Shown piece after piece: positions 1 through 6,054 of a DNA stretch of 14,694 nucleotides. The position numbers and the translations under genes are program-made. Under the pieces are notes generated by a model. It worked only from the letters and a program-made list of their open reading frames with translations, ran no database searches and was not told the DNA's origin. This DNA comes from Desulfobacterales bacterium (GTDB lineage: Bacteria > Desulfobacterota > Desulfobacteria > Desulfobacterales > Desulfobacteraceae). The stretch's first letter is position 1, and each line of letters starts with the position of its first letter. The stretch covers positions 1 to 14,694 of the forward strand of contig JAKSAU010000037.1 in the NCBI GenBank assembly GCA_022361535.1, in the 5' to 3' direction.

Positions 1-580
1 AAGATACGGAATGTGACACCCTATATGGGAAGATTCCATTTTCAGCTCTGAGATCCCAAAGTAAAAAACCGGCATCCTGCCCGTTGGCAAAAAATGATTG
101 AACCTGTGCGGTGGTATCACTAACGATCGGGTTTACATCAGTGTAATTATTCGGGGAACTCCACAAAAATGGCCCTGCAATATTATCAGATATATTTAAA
201 AAATCATCGCTTTCCAAAGATCCGTTCCCTGCGTACACAGAAAGCATGATTTCATTCCAGGCCTGTGATGACGAAAGCCCTCCATAGCTCACGATACCTA
301 TTGAAAAAGAAGCTGATGTAATGTCAGCTCCATCCGGTATAACACCCAGATCAAACTCAAGGGCCATTCTTGTTTCCTTGTAGGTACCAAAATCGGACCT
401 CACTCCAACCGACTCATAATTCGAGTTGTTGTCGTACCATTCAAAAACACCTCCTGAGTTGTAATCTCTTTGATACCCTTCATCTACAGATGGTGCTATC
501 TGAATGACTGCACCGCTAGCAGATCCAATTAAGAATAAATAAAAGAAAACTCCGCATAACATGCTGAAAATTTTTTTCAC
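1..580 (-). CDS. Secreted protein, 5' part (runs off left edge)
   Basis: The minus strand is open from a GTG at 578-580 to the window edge, about 193 codons with no stop. An ideal AAGGAGG Shine-Dalgarno (plus 586-592) lies 5 nt upstream and decides the start. The N-terminus has a Lys-Lys followed by a hydrophobic stretch (LCGVFFYLFLIGSASGA), a typical Sec signal peptide with probable cleavage after the SASGA region. The mature part is rich in Ser, Gly, Asn and Asp. Segments such as ALEFDLGVIPDGADITSASFSI, shortened here to FDLGVIPDGADITSAS, resemble beta-sandwich extracellular proteins of the DNRLRE/PEP-CTERM-associated type. The C-terminus lies outside the window, so any sorting signal cannot be seen. 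Export is fairly sure; the family is a guess from sequence style. Whether it belongs to the chromosome or to an older island is unknown. Confidence 0.75.
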   Translation of the reverse strand, partial: MKKIFSMLCGVFFYLFLIGSASGAVIQIAPSVDEGYQRDYNSGGVFEWYDNNSNYESVGVRSDFGTYKETRMALEFDLGVIPDGADITSASFSIGIVSYGGLSSSQAWNEIMLSVYAGNGSLESDDFLNISDNIAGPFLWSSPNNYTDVNPIVSDTTAQVQSFFANGQDAGFLLWDLRAENGIFPYRVSHSVS

Positions 581-896
581 AGCAACCTCCTTACTTTACG
601 ATTTTAGTATGGTGTTATGGCGTTACGAAAATAGCCACGACTTCTTCAAAGTGAAATTTGCAAAAAACAGACCATCCTACATATGGTAGAGGGGGGTGCC
701 GTGAGGTGCTATATATAGTGCTTGGATTTCAAATTATTTAAAACAAAGAAATATACTATTAAATTAAATTCAATAAACGGAACTTTTTATACCTTTAAAT
801 GGCCAATATAAACCAATTAAAATCAATCGGGGTAAAATCTTTTACATCAAAAACGATGATCAGAATCATGTATAATAATGATTAATTCTAAAGCGT
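581..896. other. AT-rich intergenic region
   Basis: About 315 bases between the secreted-protein gene and the integrase remnant. It is strongly AT-rich and contains the palindrome CTATATATAG near 711-720. I see no ORF with a ribosome-binding site, no tRNA and no clear terminator. It must hold the promoter of the minus-strand secreted-protein gene, but no convincing -35/-10 pair stands out. No copy of the 23-bp att repeat is present here. Confidence 0.5.
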
Positions 897-1293
897 TTAT
901 TCAGGCTCCAACCCTTTTGCTTTGACATTATCAGCGGTCATTTCATTGTATTTTGGGATGCTGATCTACTTTAAGTACCTGCCAGTTTGGGACAGCAGGT
1001 TTATCATATTCCTTGATAAGCCTTTGTAAGTGTCTTTTCAGCATCAGCTGGACTTGTTCTTTGGTAAGATTCATATCAGCAAAATACCAGTTTTCAACGT
1101 CTCTGAACAGCAGCTGGACTTTAGCAGCAACATACGGGGCCTTTGTTTTGGCTTCAGTCAGGTCGCCAGTTTTTAGGGAATACCTCCTCTCTTTTTTGGA
1201 TATTACAATATGAAGGGGTATTGGTATTTTCATCTTAAAATAATAGGAATATTTGTTTTTACTCAGGTAGGAAGGAGCACTGCCTATTGTCAT
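897..1293 (-). pseudogene. Truncated, frameshifted tyrosine integrase (N-terminal remnant)
   Basis: The start ATG at 1293 is preceded by GGAGG at good spacing. The first 116 residues resemble the N-terminus of the complete integrase at 7713-9395: SYLSKNKYSYYF against SYLVQNKSGYYF, then a basic strand, a Ser-Leu-Lys/Arg-Thr-Gly turn and an Ala-rich helix ending in LLFR. This matches the N-terminal domain called DUF6538 in tRNA-integrating recombinases. The frame stops at 943-945. One base fewer in the AAAA run near 952 gives HPKYNEMTADNVKAKGLEPE and a stop at 897-899, so there is a single-base frameshift followed by an early stop. The whole catalytic domain (R, K, HxxR, H, Y) is missing. It lies just outside the left att repeat, as expected for the remains of an older element at the same tRNA. 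The family match is by eye. Confidence 0.75.
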
Positions 1294-1371
1294 TTTTGAT
1301 CCTCCATCTGTAAAAGGTGGACAAGTCAGGTGGACAATAGATGGTCGGATTTGATTTTGAGCTCTGAAAAT

Positions 1372-1402
1372 AAAAAAAAGCCGCTGTAATTACAGCAGCT
1401 TT
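1372..1402 (-). terminator. Intrinsic terminator beside left att copy
   Basis: The arms AAAGC-C-GCTGTAA (1377-1389) and TTACAGC-A-GCTTT (1390-1402) form a near-perfect hairpin with one mismatch. On the minus strand it is followed by eight T (plus 1372-1379). It lies immediately downstream of the displaced tRNA-Leu 3' end (1409-1431). It therefore looks like the terminator that served the tRNA before the island inserted. Confidence 0.75.
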
Positions 1403-1408
1403 ACCTTT

Positions 1409-1431
1409 AGATGGTGCCGAAGGGGAGATTC
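1409..1431. repeat. Left attachment site (displaced tRNA-Leu 3' end)
   Basis: These 23 bases are identical to 9683-9705. On the minus strand they read as the end of the T-loop, the 3' T-stem strand, the acceptor strand and CCA of tRNA-Leu, plus three following bases. No tRNA body is attached: the sequence diverges at 1432. This is the expected footprint of an integrase that uses the tRNA 3' end as its core site. Confidence 0.9.
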
Positions 1432-1514
1432 TATACTCCAAACATTCAACACGCTGAAATCATTTAAGATCCCTGTTTGAACACAAACTTTACTATGCCA
1501 GTTTATGTAACGAC

Positions 1515-1628
1515 TTTGTACTACCCCCTGCCCTACCAAATGTCAATGAAAAATGGCGTTTCTACGCTTCTACTTTAAGTAGATGCAGGTGTTACCGGTC
1601 CCATCAGGAACCTAAAATGTAGTACAAA
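1515..1628. repeat. Inverted 10-bp repeat, candidate integrase arm sites
   Basis: TTTGTACTAC (1515-1524) and its exact reverse complement GTAGTACAAA (1619-1628). The first nine bases match TTTGTGCAA, the direct repeat near the other island end (9593-9614), at 7 of 9 positions. The nearer copy is 84 bp from the core repeat. A role as arm-type binding sites is inferred from position and resemblance. Confidence 0.35.
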
Positions 1629-1764
1629 AATCTGAGACCCCATCAATATAACTTTTCGTGCCTGATGTCCCCCCTTACCACTTTTGAGCCATGGGTATTC
1701 AATAAGGAATTCTTCTATTTGCATTCGGCAGGTATTCTGATTAACATATGAAGTTCTTGAAATG

Positions 1765-1792
1765 TTGTTGGATTTGTACTTGATTTTATAAG
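1765..1792 (+). promoter_or_regulatory. Possible sigma70 promoter of the 1851 gene
   Basis: TTGTTG (1765-1770), 16-nt spacer, TATAAG (1787-1792), giving a start near 1799 and a leader of about 50 nt. The region is very AT-rich, so alternative -10 boxes exist. Confidence 0.4.
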
Positions 1793-1850
1793 TATATAGA
1801 AATACAAATATAAACGAGTTTCACATTTTCTACTTTTCTGGAGACGACTT

Positions 1851-2555
1851 ATGATTCCCGATGATCTTATCACTGAATTACCTCAAGACCCTATTAGCGC
1901 AGAATTGTTATTTATTGAGAAAATAATAGCTTTTATGTCCCCCAAAATGGCGACGGCATCCGGTAAAAGAAGCATCCATAATGACAGTCTGACCGTATTG
2001 GGGATGTATAAAGCATTTTGTGATGCCTATGAAATAAAACGCAGTTTCCCGGATATCACCGGAGCAGAAGTTGCAAATGTAGATGTAATCATGGACTACT
2101 TTCGTAGTTTAGAAAAAGAATTGAATAAAAAGCAAAACTATAGGCTTATTAACGAGTCGCATAATCGTTTTAAAGGCATGTTTAATAATGGTTTCGTTTA
2201 TAAGTTTTCTGATGATGACTATGCACGCGTTCAGGAATTGATAAATGAAATCAGAAGTCTTTTATCTGCAAGTGATGACATACCCAAAGATCATAAAAAA
2301 AGATTATTGGATAAGCTGGAAGGCCTTCAAAAGGAACTTCATAAAAATATGCCTGTGTTAGACAAGTTATGGGGCCTTATCGGCGATGCGGGAATTGTTA
2401 TTGGAAAGTTTGGAGAAAATGCCAAACCGATATTTGATCGTATTGGAGAAATGATGCAAATAACGTGGAAGGTCCAAATAAAGGCTGAAGGGTTACCAGA
2501 GAATACCCCATTGGAACTTTTAGACAGTAAGAAAAAACAGATTAAAGAGGAATAG
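1851..2555 (+). CDS. Uncharacterised 234-aa cytoplasmic protein (island cargo)
   Basis: The ATG at 1851 has GGAG (1840-1843) 7 nt upstream. The product is hydrophilic with no signal peptide or clear membrane segment. Residues 1-110 are mixed alpha with no motif I know. Residues about 120-170 are charged and helical and include DHKKRLLDKLEGLQKELHK, likely a coiled coil or helical hairpin. They are followed by a more conserved-looking patch, LWGLIGDAGIVIGKFGENAK, and a final amphipathic helix. I recall this C-terminal arrangement (Arg-Leu-Leu helix, Leu-His-Lys, then GDAG..GKFGENAKP) from unassigned bacterial proteins, but no function. It has its own promoter and stands apart from the recombinase and regulator genes. 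Base composition is more AT-rich than the genes from 3061 to 7527. Position suggests accessory cargo; a defence role is possible but unproven. Confidence 0.8.
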   Translation: MIPDDLITELPQDPISAELLFIEKIIAFMSPKMATASGKRSIHNDSLTVLGMYKAFCDAYEIKRSFPDITGAEVANVDVIMDYFRSLEKELNKKQNYRLINESHNRFKGMFNNGFVYKFSDDDYARVQELINEIRSLLSASDDIPKDHKKRLLDKLEGLQKELHKNMPVLDKLWGLIGDAGIVIGKFGENAKPIFDRIGEMMQITWKVQIKAEGLPENTPLELLDSKKKQIKEE

Positions 2556-3060
2556 ATTCATACCGCAACAGACATTCTATCATTGGAAATATGGTTACTT
2601 TATCTACCCAACAATATAGTCAATATCAGGATTTTTCTCCTTGAGATAGTTCCAATCTCAAAACCTATACTTTCTGTTACATCCATCTGATTTACCGTGT
2701 TCCAAAAGGTATTAAAATTCGGTGCAAAAATATGAAAGGGTATTTAATACGTGGGTTAATGTCCTTCTCCCCCCGGTTCCTTTTCAATGGATAGGGTGTG
2801 CCGAGAGTATCCCACACCTGCCCTGCCAGAACCTTTCAAATTCAATCGTGAACTAAAGATAAGAAACCCTTCTATGCTGGAACTGAATGAAAGCTTTTAT
2901 ATCAAAGCTGTCATTCGTTTTCGCTGGCTACATTCATGTATAGGCTTATGCACCAAGGGTTTCCACAGATCCTATGAAAAAAGTCGTTGACACATTGATT
3001 TTTGAATGTAAAATAATAGTCCTAATATACAAGTTATTCAACATTCAATCAGGAGTTGTC
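2556..3060. other. Intergenic region with hairpin and promoter
   Basis: About 500 bases between the cargo gene and the small recombinase. A perfect 7-bp hairpin TTGAGAT-N7-ATCTCAA occupies 2641-2661; it has no T tract and is not a clear terminator. A 67-codon open frame at 2787-2990 has no ribosome-binding site and no recognisable composition, so I do not call it. The promoter of the recombinase lies at the right end. Confidence 0.5.
2987..3014 (+). promoter_or_regulatory. Sigma70 promoter of the 193-aa recombinase
   Basis: A consensus TTGACA (2987-2992), 16-nt spacer, then TAAAAT (3009-3014). Transcription would start near 3021, about 40 nt before the ATG at 3061. This is the strongest promoter match inside the island. 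Confidence 0.65.
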
Positions 3061-3642
3061 ATGAACGCTGGAAAGAAAACTGCCGTTGAACCTATCCGTG
3101 ACCTGAAAGACATCAAGACAATCAAGAAGATCCTCAAGGACAAACCCAGGGATCTTGCCATTTTTACCCTGGGCATCAACACCAACCTACGTGCCATAGA
3201 CATAATCAATGTCAGGGTGAGTCAGGTTTATGATGCTGACAATGAAATGGTCATGGATGAACTGGTGCTGACTGAATCCAAGACCGGGAAGAAACGGCGT
3301 ATCAGTCTTAACCCTCAAGTCAAGGAGGTGCTGGAGGATCTCATCCTTTCTCAAAGCTGTTCTCAGGATGATTATCTGTTCAGATCCAGAAAAAAGAATG
3401 GTCCACTGACATCTACTTCATTGTCACGGTTGGTGAAGTCGTGGTGCAATGCAGTGAACCTCAAAGGGAACTATGCAAGTCATTCACTTCGGAAAACCTG
3501 GGGTTACCATCAGAGGGTGCAGTTTGGAACCAGCATCCCAATTCTTATGGAATGTTTTAATCATAGTACACAGAGGCAGACCCTTGATTATCTTTGCATT
3601 CAGCCTGAAGAGATCAAGGATGTCTACATGAACGAGTTGTGA
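3061..3642 (+). CDS. Short tyrosine recombinase, catalytic domain only (193 aa)
   Basis: A site-specific DNA recombinase with the catalytic set Arg44 (TNLRAIDI), Lys77 (TGKKRRI), His141 and Arg144 (SHSLRKTW), His168 (FNHSTQRQ) and nucleophile Tyr177 (TLDYL). The usual N-terminal core-binding (SAM-like) domain is absent: only about 25 residues precede the start of the catalytic fold. Length and build resemble FimB/FimE-type recombinases of about 200 aa. The ATG at 3061 is chosen because AGGAG (3051-3055) precedes it; the frame is open back to 2974, but that stretch overlaps the promoter. A strong hairpin follows at 3669-3694. Its substrate is unknown: it could act on excision, inversion or resolution of the island. 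Family assignment is firm, role is not. Confidence 0.85.
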   Translation: MNAGKKTAVEPIRDLKDIKTIKKILKDKPRDLAIFTLGINTNLRAIDIINVRVSQVYDADNEMVMDELVLTESKTGKKRRISLNPQVKEVLEDLILSQSCSQDDYLFRSRKKNGPLTSTSLSRLVKSWCNAVNLKGNYASHSLRKTWGYHQRVQFGTSIPILMECFNHSTQRQTLDYLCIQPEEIKDVYMNEL

Positions 3643-3668
3643 TCGCCAAGCATAAACCAAATCTCTCC

Positions 3669-3694
3669 GGTCCCTGCCGATTCAGGTAGGGACC
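3669..3694 (+). terminator. Strong hairpin after the short recombinase (weak terminator)
   Basis: GGTCCCTGCC (3669-3678) pairs with GGTAGGGACC (3685-3694), ten pairs including one G-T, with loop GATTCA. It starts 26 nt after the recombinase stop. No T tract follows, so it may be a transcript-end stabiliser or a factor-dependent site rather than an intrinsic terminator. Confidence 0.5.
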
Positions 3695-3704
3695 ACATCT
3701 ATCC

Positions 3705-3735
3705 TTGAAAATCTACCTTTCTAACTACCTATAAT
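3705..3735 (+). promoter_or_regulatory. Possible promoter of the RHH operon
   Basis: TTGAAA (3705-3710) and a perfect TATAAT (3730-3735) are separated by 19 nt, longer than ideal. The start would fall near 3742, right at the first 30-bp repeat, so a protein bound to the repeat could block it. Confidence 0.4.
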
Positions 3736-3743
3736 TACAACTC

Positions 3744-3773
3744 CAATTCAGGTCACACATAAAGGAGAGAAAC
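3744..3773 (+). repeat. Leader repeat, copy 1
   Basis: Thirty bases beginning CAATTCAGGTCAC and ending in AGGAGAGAAAC; 27 of 30 match 3841-3870. It contains AAAGGAGA, which resembles a ribosome-binding site, but no start codon with a meaningful ORF follows. Confidence 0.7.
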
Positions 3774-3840
3774 CTGCTTGAGTCTACAGGTCTAACCCTA
3801 TCTGGATTTGAAAAACTTAAACATCTGAAATCATAGGAAA

Positions 3841-3870
3841 CAATTCAGGTCACCCATTAAGGAGACAAAC
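3841..3870 (+). repeat. Leader repeat, copy 2
   Basis: Thirty bases beginning CAATTCAGGTCAC and ending in AGGAGACAAAC, offset 97 bp from copy 1. Weaker resemblance extends on both sides (a TTGAAA upstream, an AACCT downstream), suggesting an old tandem duplication of about 100 bp. Confidence 0.7.
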
Positions 3871-3935
3871 AAACCTAAATCCTACCTTGCCATCCCCTGG
3901 CATTGATATATGTGATTTCCTTTCACAGTGTCTGT

Positions 3936-3971
3936 GGTCCCATCACCGGGGCCATGGGCAACCCCTTTTTT
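3936..3971 (+). terminator. Candidate attenuator with alternative hairpins
   Basis: GGTCCC (3936-3941) can pair with GGGGCC (3948-3953). Alternatively GGGG (3948-3951) can pair with CCCC (3962-3965), which is followed directly by six T (3966-3971). The two structures share the same G run and exclude each other, as in attenuators. The terminator stem is short (4 bp), so the call is tentative. Confidence 0.4.
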
Positions 3972-4100
3972 CCATGCGTAGCATATGAGTCAACCTGTCT
4001 CTGTCTTTGCCTATATCCCTTTTGCTGATGCGTAGCGGATGCGCAAGGTTAACGGAGGCACCCGTATACAACCCTTTAACCATAAGAGGTGAATACCACC

Positions 4101-4403
4101 ATGCATTACATCCAGCCCTCCAGGGCAACCACATTGAGACCAAGAAACGGTCTGTATCAGTGCAATACTCGTATTGATCCCAGGACCCATGAAAGACTGA
4201 CGGTACTTCAGGCATACTATAGTGACCTGACAAGACTGAAAGCGAACAAAGGCACAATCGTGCGTCGTGCTATCCGTTTGCTTGAGGATCAGCTTCCCGG
4301 CCTGGACCCTGACATTGAGAAACACATCGTCAAGGAATGCGCCAAGGGTGACGAACCTTTACGGTGTGGAGTCCGGTCATCTGGGCAGCCTCTCAATACA
4401 TAG
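4101..4403 (+). CDS. Ribbon-helix-helix (RHH) regulator (100 aa)
   Basis: A short DNA-binding protein. About residues 23-65 show the RHH pattern: a polar strand (NTRIDPRTHERL), a first helix with alternating hydrophobics (TVLQAYYSDL), a turn with Asn-Lys-Gly, and a second helix (IVRRAIRLLEDQL). The ATG at 4101 is preceded by AAGAGGTG (4084-4091). The frame also allows GTG at 4089, but that codon is part of the likely ribosome-binding site. Such proteins in mobile elements usually repress their own promoter or act in copy-number or partition control. Candidate operators are the CAATTCAGGTCAC repeats upstream; the reverse complement GTGACCTGA also occurs inside this gene at 4222-4230. The C-terminal 35 residues are not recognisable. 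Fold assignment is by eye. Confidence 0.7.
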   Translation: MHYIQPSRATTLRPRNGLYQCNTRIDPRTHERLTVLQAYYSDLTRLKANKGTIVRRAIRLLEDQLPGLDPDIEKHIVKECAKGDEPLRCGVRSSGQPLNT

Positions 4404-4418
4404 CAGAGGTGCCAGGGG

Positions 4419-4484
4419 ATGATATTAGATCTTATAGAATCACTGATGGTCTTTGCAGTGGCATACGCAATCTGGATATGCTGA
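4419..4484 (+). CDS. Micro-ORF, 21-aa hydrophobic peptide
   Basis: An ATG 15 nt after the RHH stop opens 21 codons ending in TGA. AGAGGTG (4405-4411) lies 7 nt upstream and resembles the site used by the RHH gene. The peptide starts MILDLIES and continues as an uncharged, strongly hydrophobic stretch (LMVFAVAYAIWIC) long enough to enter or span a membrane. It resembles small membrane peptides such as type I toxins or leader peptides in size and character only. It sits between the RHH gene and a strong terminator. An ORF this short can arise by chance. Confidence 0.35.
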   Translation: MILDLIESLMVFAVAYAIWIC

Positions 4485-4523
4485 CTGCATAGATCGTACA
4501 CATTTAACAATCACATTATCGGA

Positions 4524-4555
4524 GGTCCCAGGAGCAAGAACCTGGGGCCTTTTTT
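4524..4555 (+). terminator. Strong intrinsic terminator just before the ATPase gene
   Basis: GGTCCCAGG (4524-4532) pairs with CCTGGGGCC (4541-4549) through nine pairs with one G-T, loop AGCAAGAA, followed by six T (4550-4555). Only 25 nt separate the T run from the ATPase ATG, and these hold the ribosome-binding site. The ATPase would therefore depend on readthrough or antitermination unless an unseen promoter overlaps the hairpin. Confidence 0.85.
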
Positions 4556-4580
4556 GCGTTTATCGGAAGGAGAATAAAAA

Positions 4581-5897
4581 ATGAAATCTATTCAGGTCGT
4601 AGATGCCGTCATGGGTACTGGTAAGTCAACTTGGGCAATCCAGGGGTTAAACGTGACACAGAAGAGAACCATAGTAGTCTTGCCCTACAAGGAAGAGATC
4701 AAGCGTTATGTAGATATGTTGGACAACACGGTTGGTGTAATCGCACTGCATGATGATCATAACGGGAAGAATAAACAGGAAAGGTTTGAAGATGCCCTAC
4801 TTGATGCACAGGTGATCATCGCTACTCATGTTTTGCTGAAAGACTTTCTCAAGCCACATGTGTTTACTCTCATTGAGGAAGGCAACTGGCACCTACTCAT
4901 GGATGAAGCAATCGGAACTTTTGAACCTATTAACGGCTTATCCAAGACAATTCTGGACGGATGGAAAGTGAACGGCATTGTTACCATTGAGGACGTTAAC
5001 GACAGGCTGAAAAGGATCTCTCCCGTCCATGGGGTCACTGAAGGATTTATCAAGGCTGACAGTCACGAATGCACACAGACAGAAAAAACGCTGCTTGCCA
5101 GATCTCTGGTACACGATCTGCTGATGGTAAACGATGGTGGGGTGAAAGGATTCTTTTCTTTTGCACTGTCTGAACATCGTTTGAAATCCTTTCAGTCTCT
5201 TACAGTCTTGACTTATATGTACATTGGGAGTGACCTTGACTACTGGTGCAGAATCAAAGGTATGGATGTAGAGCATACGGAATTGATCAGAGATGCTGAT
5301 GGTGGTTTTAAACTCGCACCGCACAATGGACAGTATGGTGGAAGTCAGTTTAAAGGAATGATTCAGATCCTTGATGTAAAGGGTAAGTATGGAGTGCAGA
5401 GTGGGCAACTTTCAGCCACTTCTTCCAAGGCCCTGACAAAGGAGAGTAATGCACATCACATTCATGAAATCCAGAAGGACCTAAGACGGCACTTCAGGAA
5501 CAGGAAGAGATCTATCATAGTGACACCAGATGACTTCATGTTCACCTCTTTGGAATCCTGCAAAGGTATCTGGACCGGATATCAGCTACCAGCCAAACTC
5601 ATAGGTGAGTCTACCTGGGTTGCCTTTAACAAACGTGGTGTGAACGGTTTGGCTCATAAGCACAACCTTGCCTTTCTATTCAACGTCTACCAGCATCCTG
5701 CAATCAGGCATGTTGTGAACTCATGCATGGAAGACACCACATACTCTGATGACACCTACGCCCTGAGTACGTTACTTCAGTGGATCTGGAGATCTGCGAT
5801 CAGGAATGGTGAGAAGATAAGGGTTTACATCCCTTCCAAGCGTATGCGTGAATTGCTGAAAGGCTGGCTGAACAACACCTCAAAGAAAGGTACATAA
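4581..5897 (+). CDS. Helicase-like P-loop ATPase (438 aa), possible replication protein
   Basis: The N-terminus carries Walker A, VMGTGKST at residues 10-17 (Lys15), then a motif Ia-like VVLPYKEEIKRY, an ATHVLLKDF segment resembling the helicase 'TH' element, and Walker B LLMDEA with Asp108-Glu109. Near the C-terminus, LLQWIWRSAIRNGEKIRVYI (Gln400, Arg404, Arg408) resembles the arginine-finger motif VI of superfamily 1/2-like helicases, followed by SKRMRELLKGWL. The middle is not recognisable. The layout fits a phage or plasmid DNA helicase or translocase, cytoplasmic and acting on DNA with ATP. AAGGAG precedes the ATG at 4581. A strong terminator lies just upstream. After the TAA stop the same frame stays open to 5996. 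In an island without other replication genes it is the best replication candidate; a defence role cannot be excluded. Confidence 0.72.
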   Translation: MKSIQVVDAVMGTGKSTWAIQGLNVTQKRTIVVLPYKEEIKRYVDMLDNTVGVIALHDDHNGKNKQERFEDALLDAQVIIATHVLLKDFLKPHVFTLIEEGNWHLLMDEAIGTFEPINGLSKTILDGWKVNGIVTIEDVNDRLKRISPVHGVTEGFIKADSHECTQTEKTLLARSLVHDLLMVNDGGVKGFFSFALSEHRLKSFQSLTVLTYMYIGSDLDYWCRIKGMDVEHTELIRDADGGFKLAPHNGQYGGSQFKGMIQILDVKGKYGVQSGQLSATSSKALTKESNAHHIHEIQKDLRRHFRNRKRSIIVTPDDFMFTSLESCKGIWTGYQLPAKLIGESTWVAFNKRGVNGLAHKHNLAFLFNVYQHPAIRHVVNSCMEDTTYSDDTYALSTLLQWIWRSAIRNGEKIRVYIPSKRMRELLKGWLNNTSKKGT

Positions 5898-6015
5898 AAA
5901 AATGTGTACCGGGGTCTGGAAATCATTGATAGTGAGGGGTTTCAGGATCAGACCCTTAAAGGTAAGTATACACTGAAACTGAACACCATAGGTCTTTAAG
6001 TGTCTTTGAGTCTGG

Positions 6016-6043
6016 TTAAGTCCTATCTGACACAATCTATAAG
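6016..6043 (+). promoter_or_regulatory. Possible promoter of the candidate RNA
   Basis: TTAAGT (6016-6021), 16-nt spacer, TATAAG (6038-6043). The start would fall near 6050, at the edge of the foldable segment. Confidence 0.4.
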
Positions 6044-6054
6044 AGAATAAGAAT

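Larger units (their letters stand above)
1432..1850. other. Non-coding left end of the island with candidate arm sites
   Basis: About 420 bases with no convincing ORF. It contains an inverted pair of 10-mers, TTTGTACTAC (1515-1524) and GTAGTACAAA (1619-1628), and the palindrome CTACTTTAAGTAG near 1571-1583. After excision this stretch would form one arm of attP. The right part carries the promoter of the 1851 gene. Confidence 0.5.
3643..4100 (+). promoter_or_regulatory. Structured leader / control region upstream of the RHH gene
   Basis: About 460 bases without a supported ORF but dense in signals: a 26-nt hairpin (3669-3694), a promoter-like TTGAAA-N19-TATAAT (3705-3735), two imperfect 30-bp repeats (3744-3773 and 3841-3870), and two mutually exclusive hairpins ending in T6 (3936-3971). 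ATGCGTAGC occurs twice, near 3974 and 4028. The arrangement suggests transcriptional control of the RHH/ATPase block by promoter binding and attenuation. This is inference from sequence only. Confidence 0.5.

Noticed and set aside
1259..1441. 60-codon minus-strand ORF across the left att
   Set aside because: It overlaps the integrase remnant start, the terminator hairpin and the att repeat, and has no ribosome-binding site.
964..1583. Shared 13-mer TCTACTTTAAGTA near 964 and 1569
   Set aside because: One or two such matches are expected by chance in a window of this size.
2787..2990. 67-codon plus-strand ORF
   Set aside because: No ribosome-binding site, unusual composition, and its end overlaps the -35 box of the recombinase promoter. 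Likely random.
2974..3060. N-terminal extension of the short recombinase
   Set aside because: It overlaps the consensus promoter; AGGAG precedes the ATG at 3061 instead.
3943..4325. Two minus-strand 104-codon ORFs opposite the RHH gene
   Set aside because: They are shadows of the RHH gene and its leader; no ribosome-binding site or recognisable domain.
1597..4532. Recurrent GGTCCC as a dispersed motif (1597, 3669, 3936, 4524)
   Set aside because: A 6-mer is expected several times by chance in this length. Only the hairpin contexts are kept.
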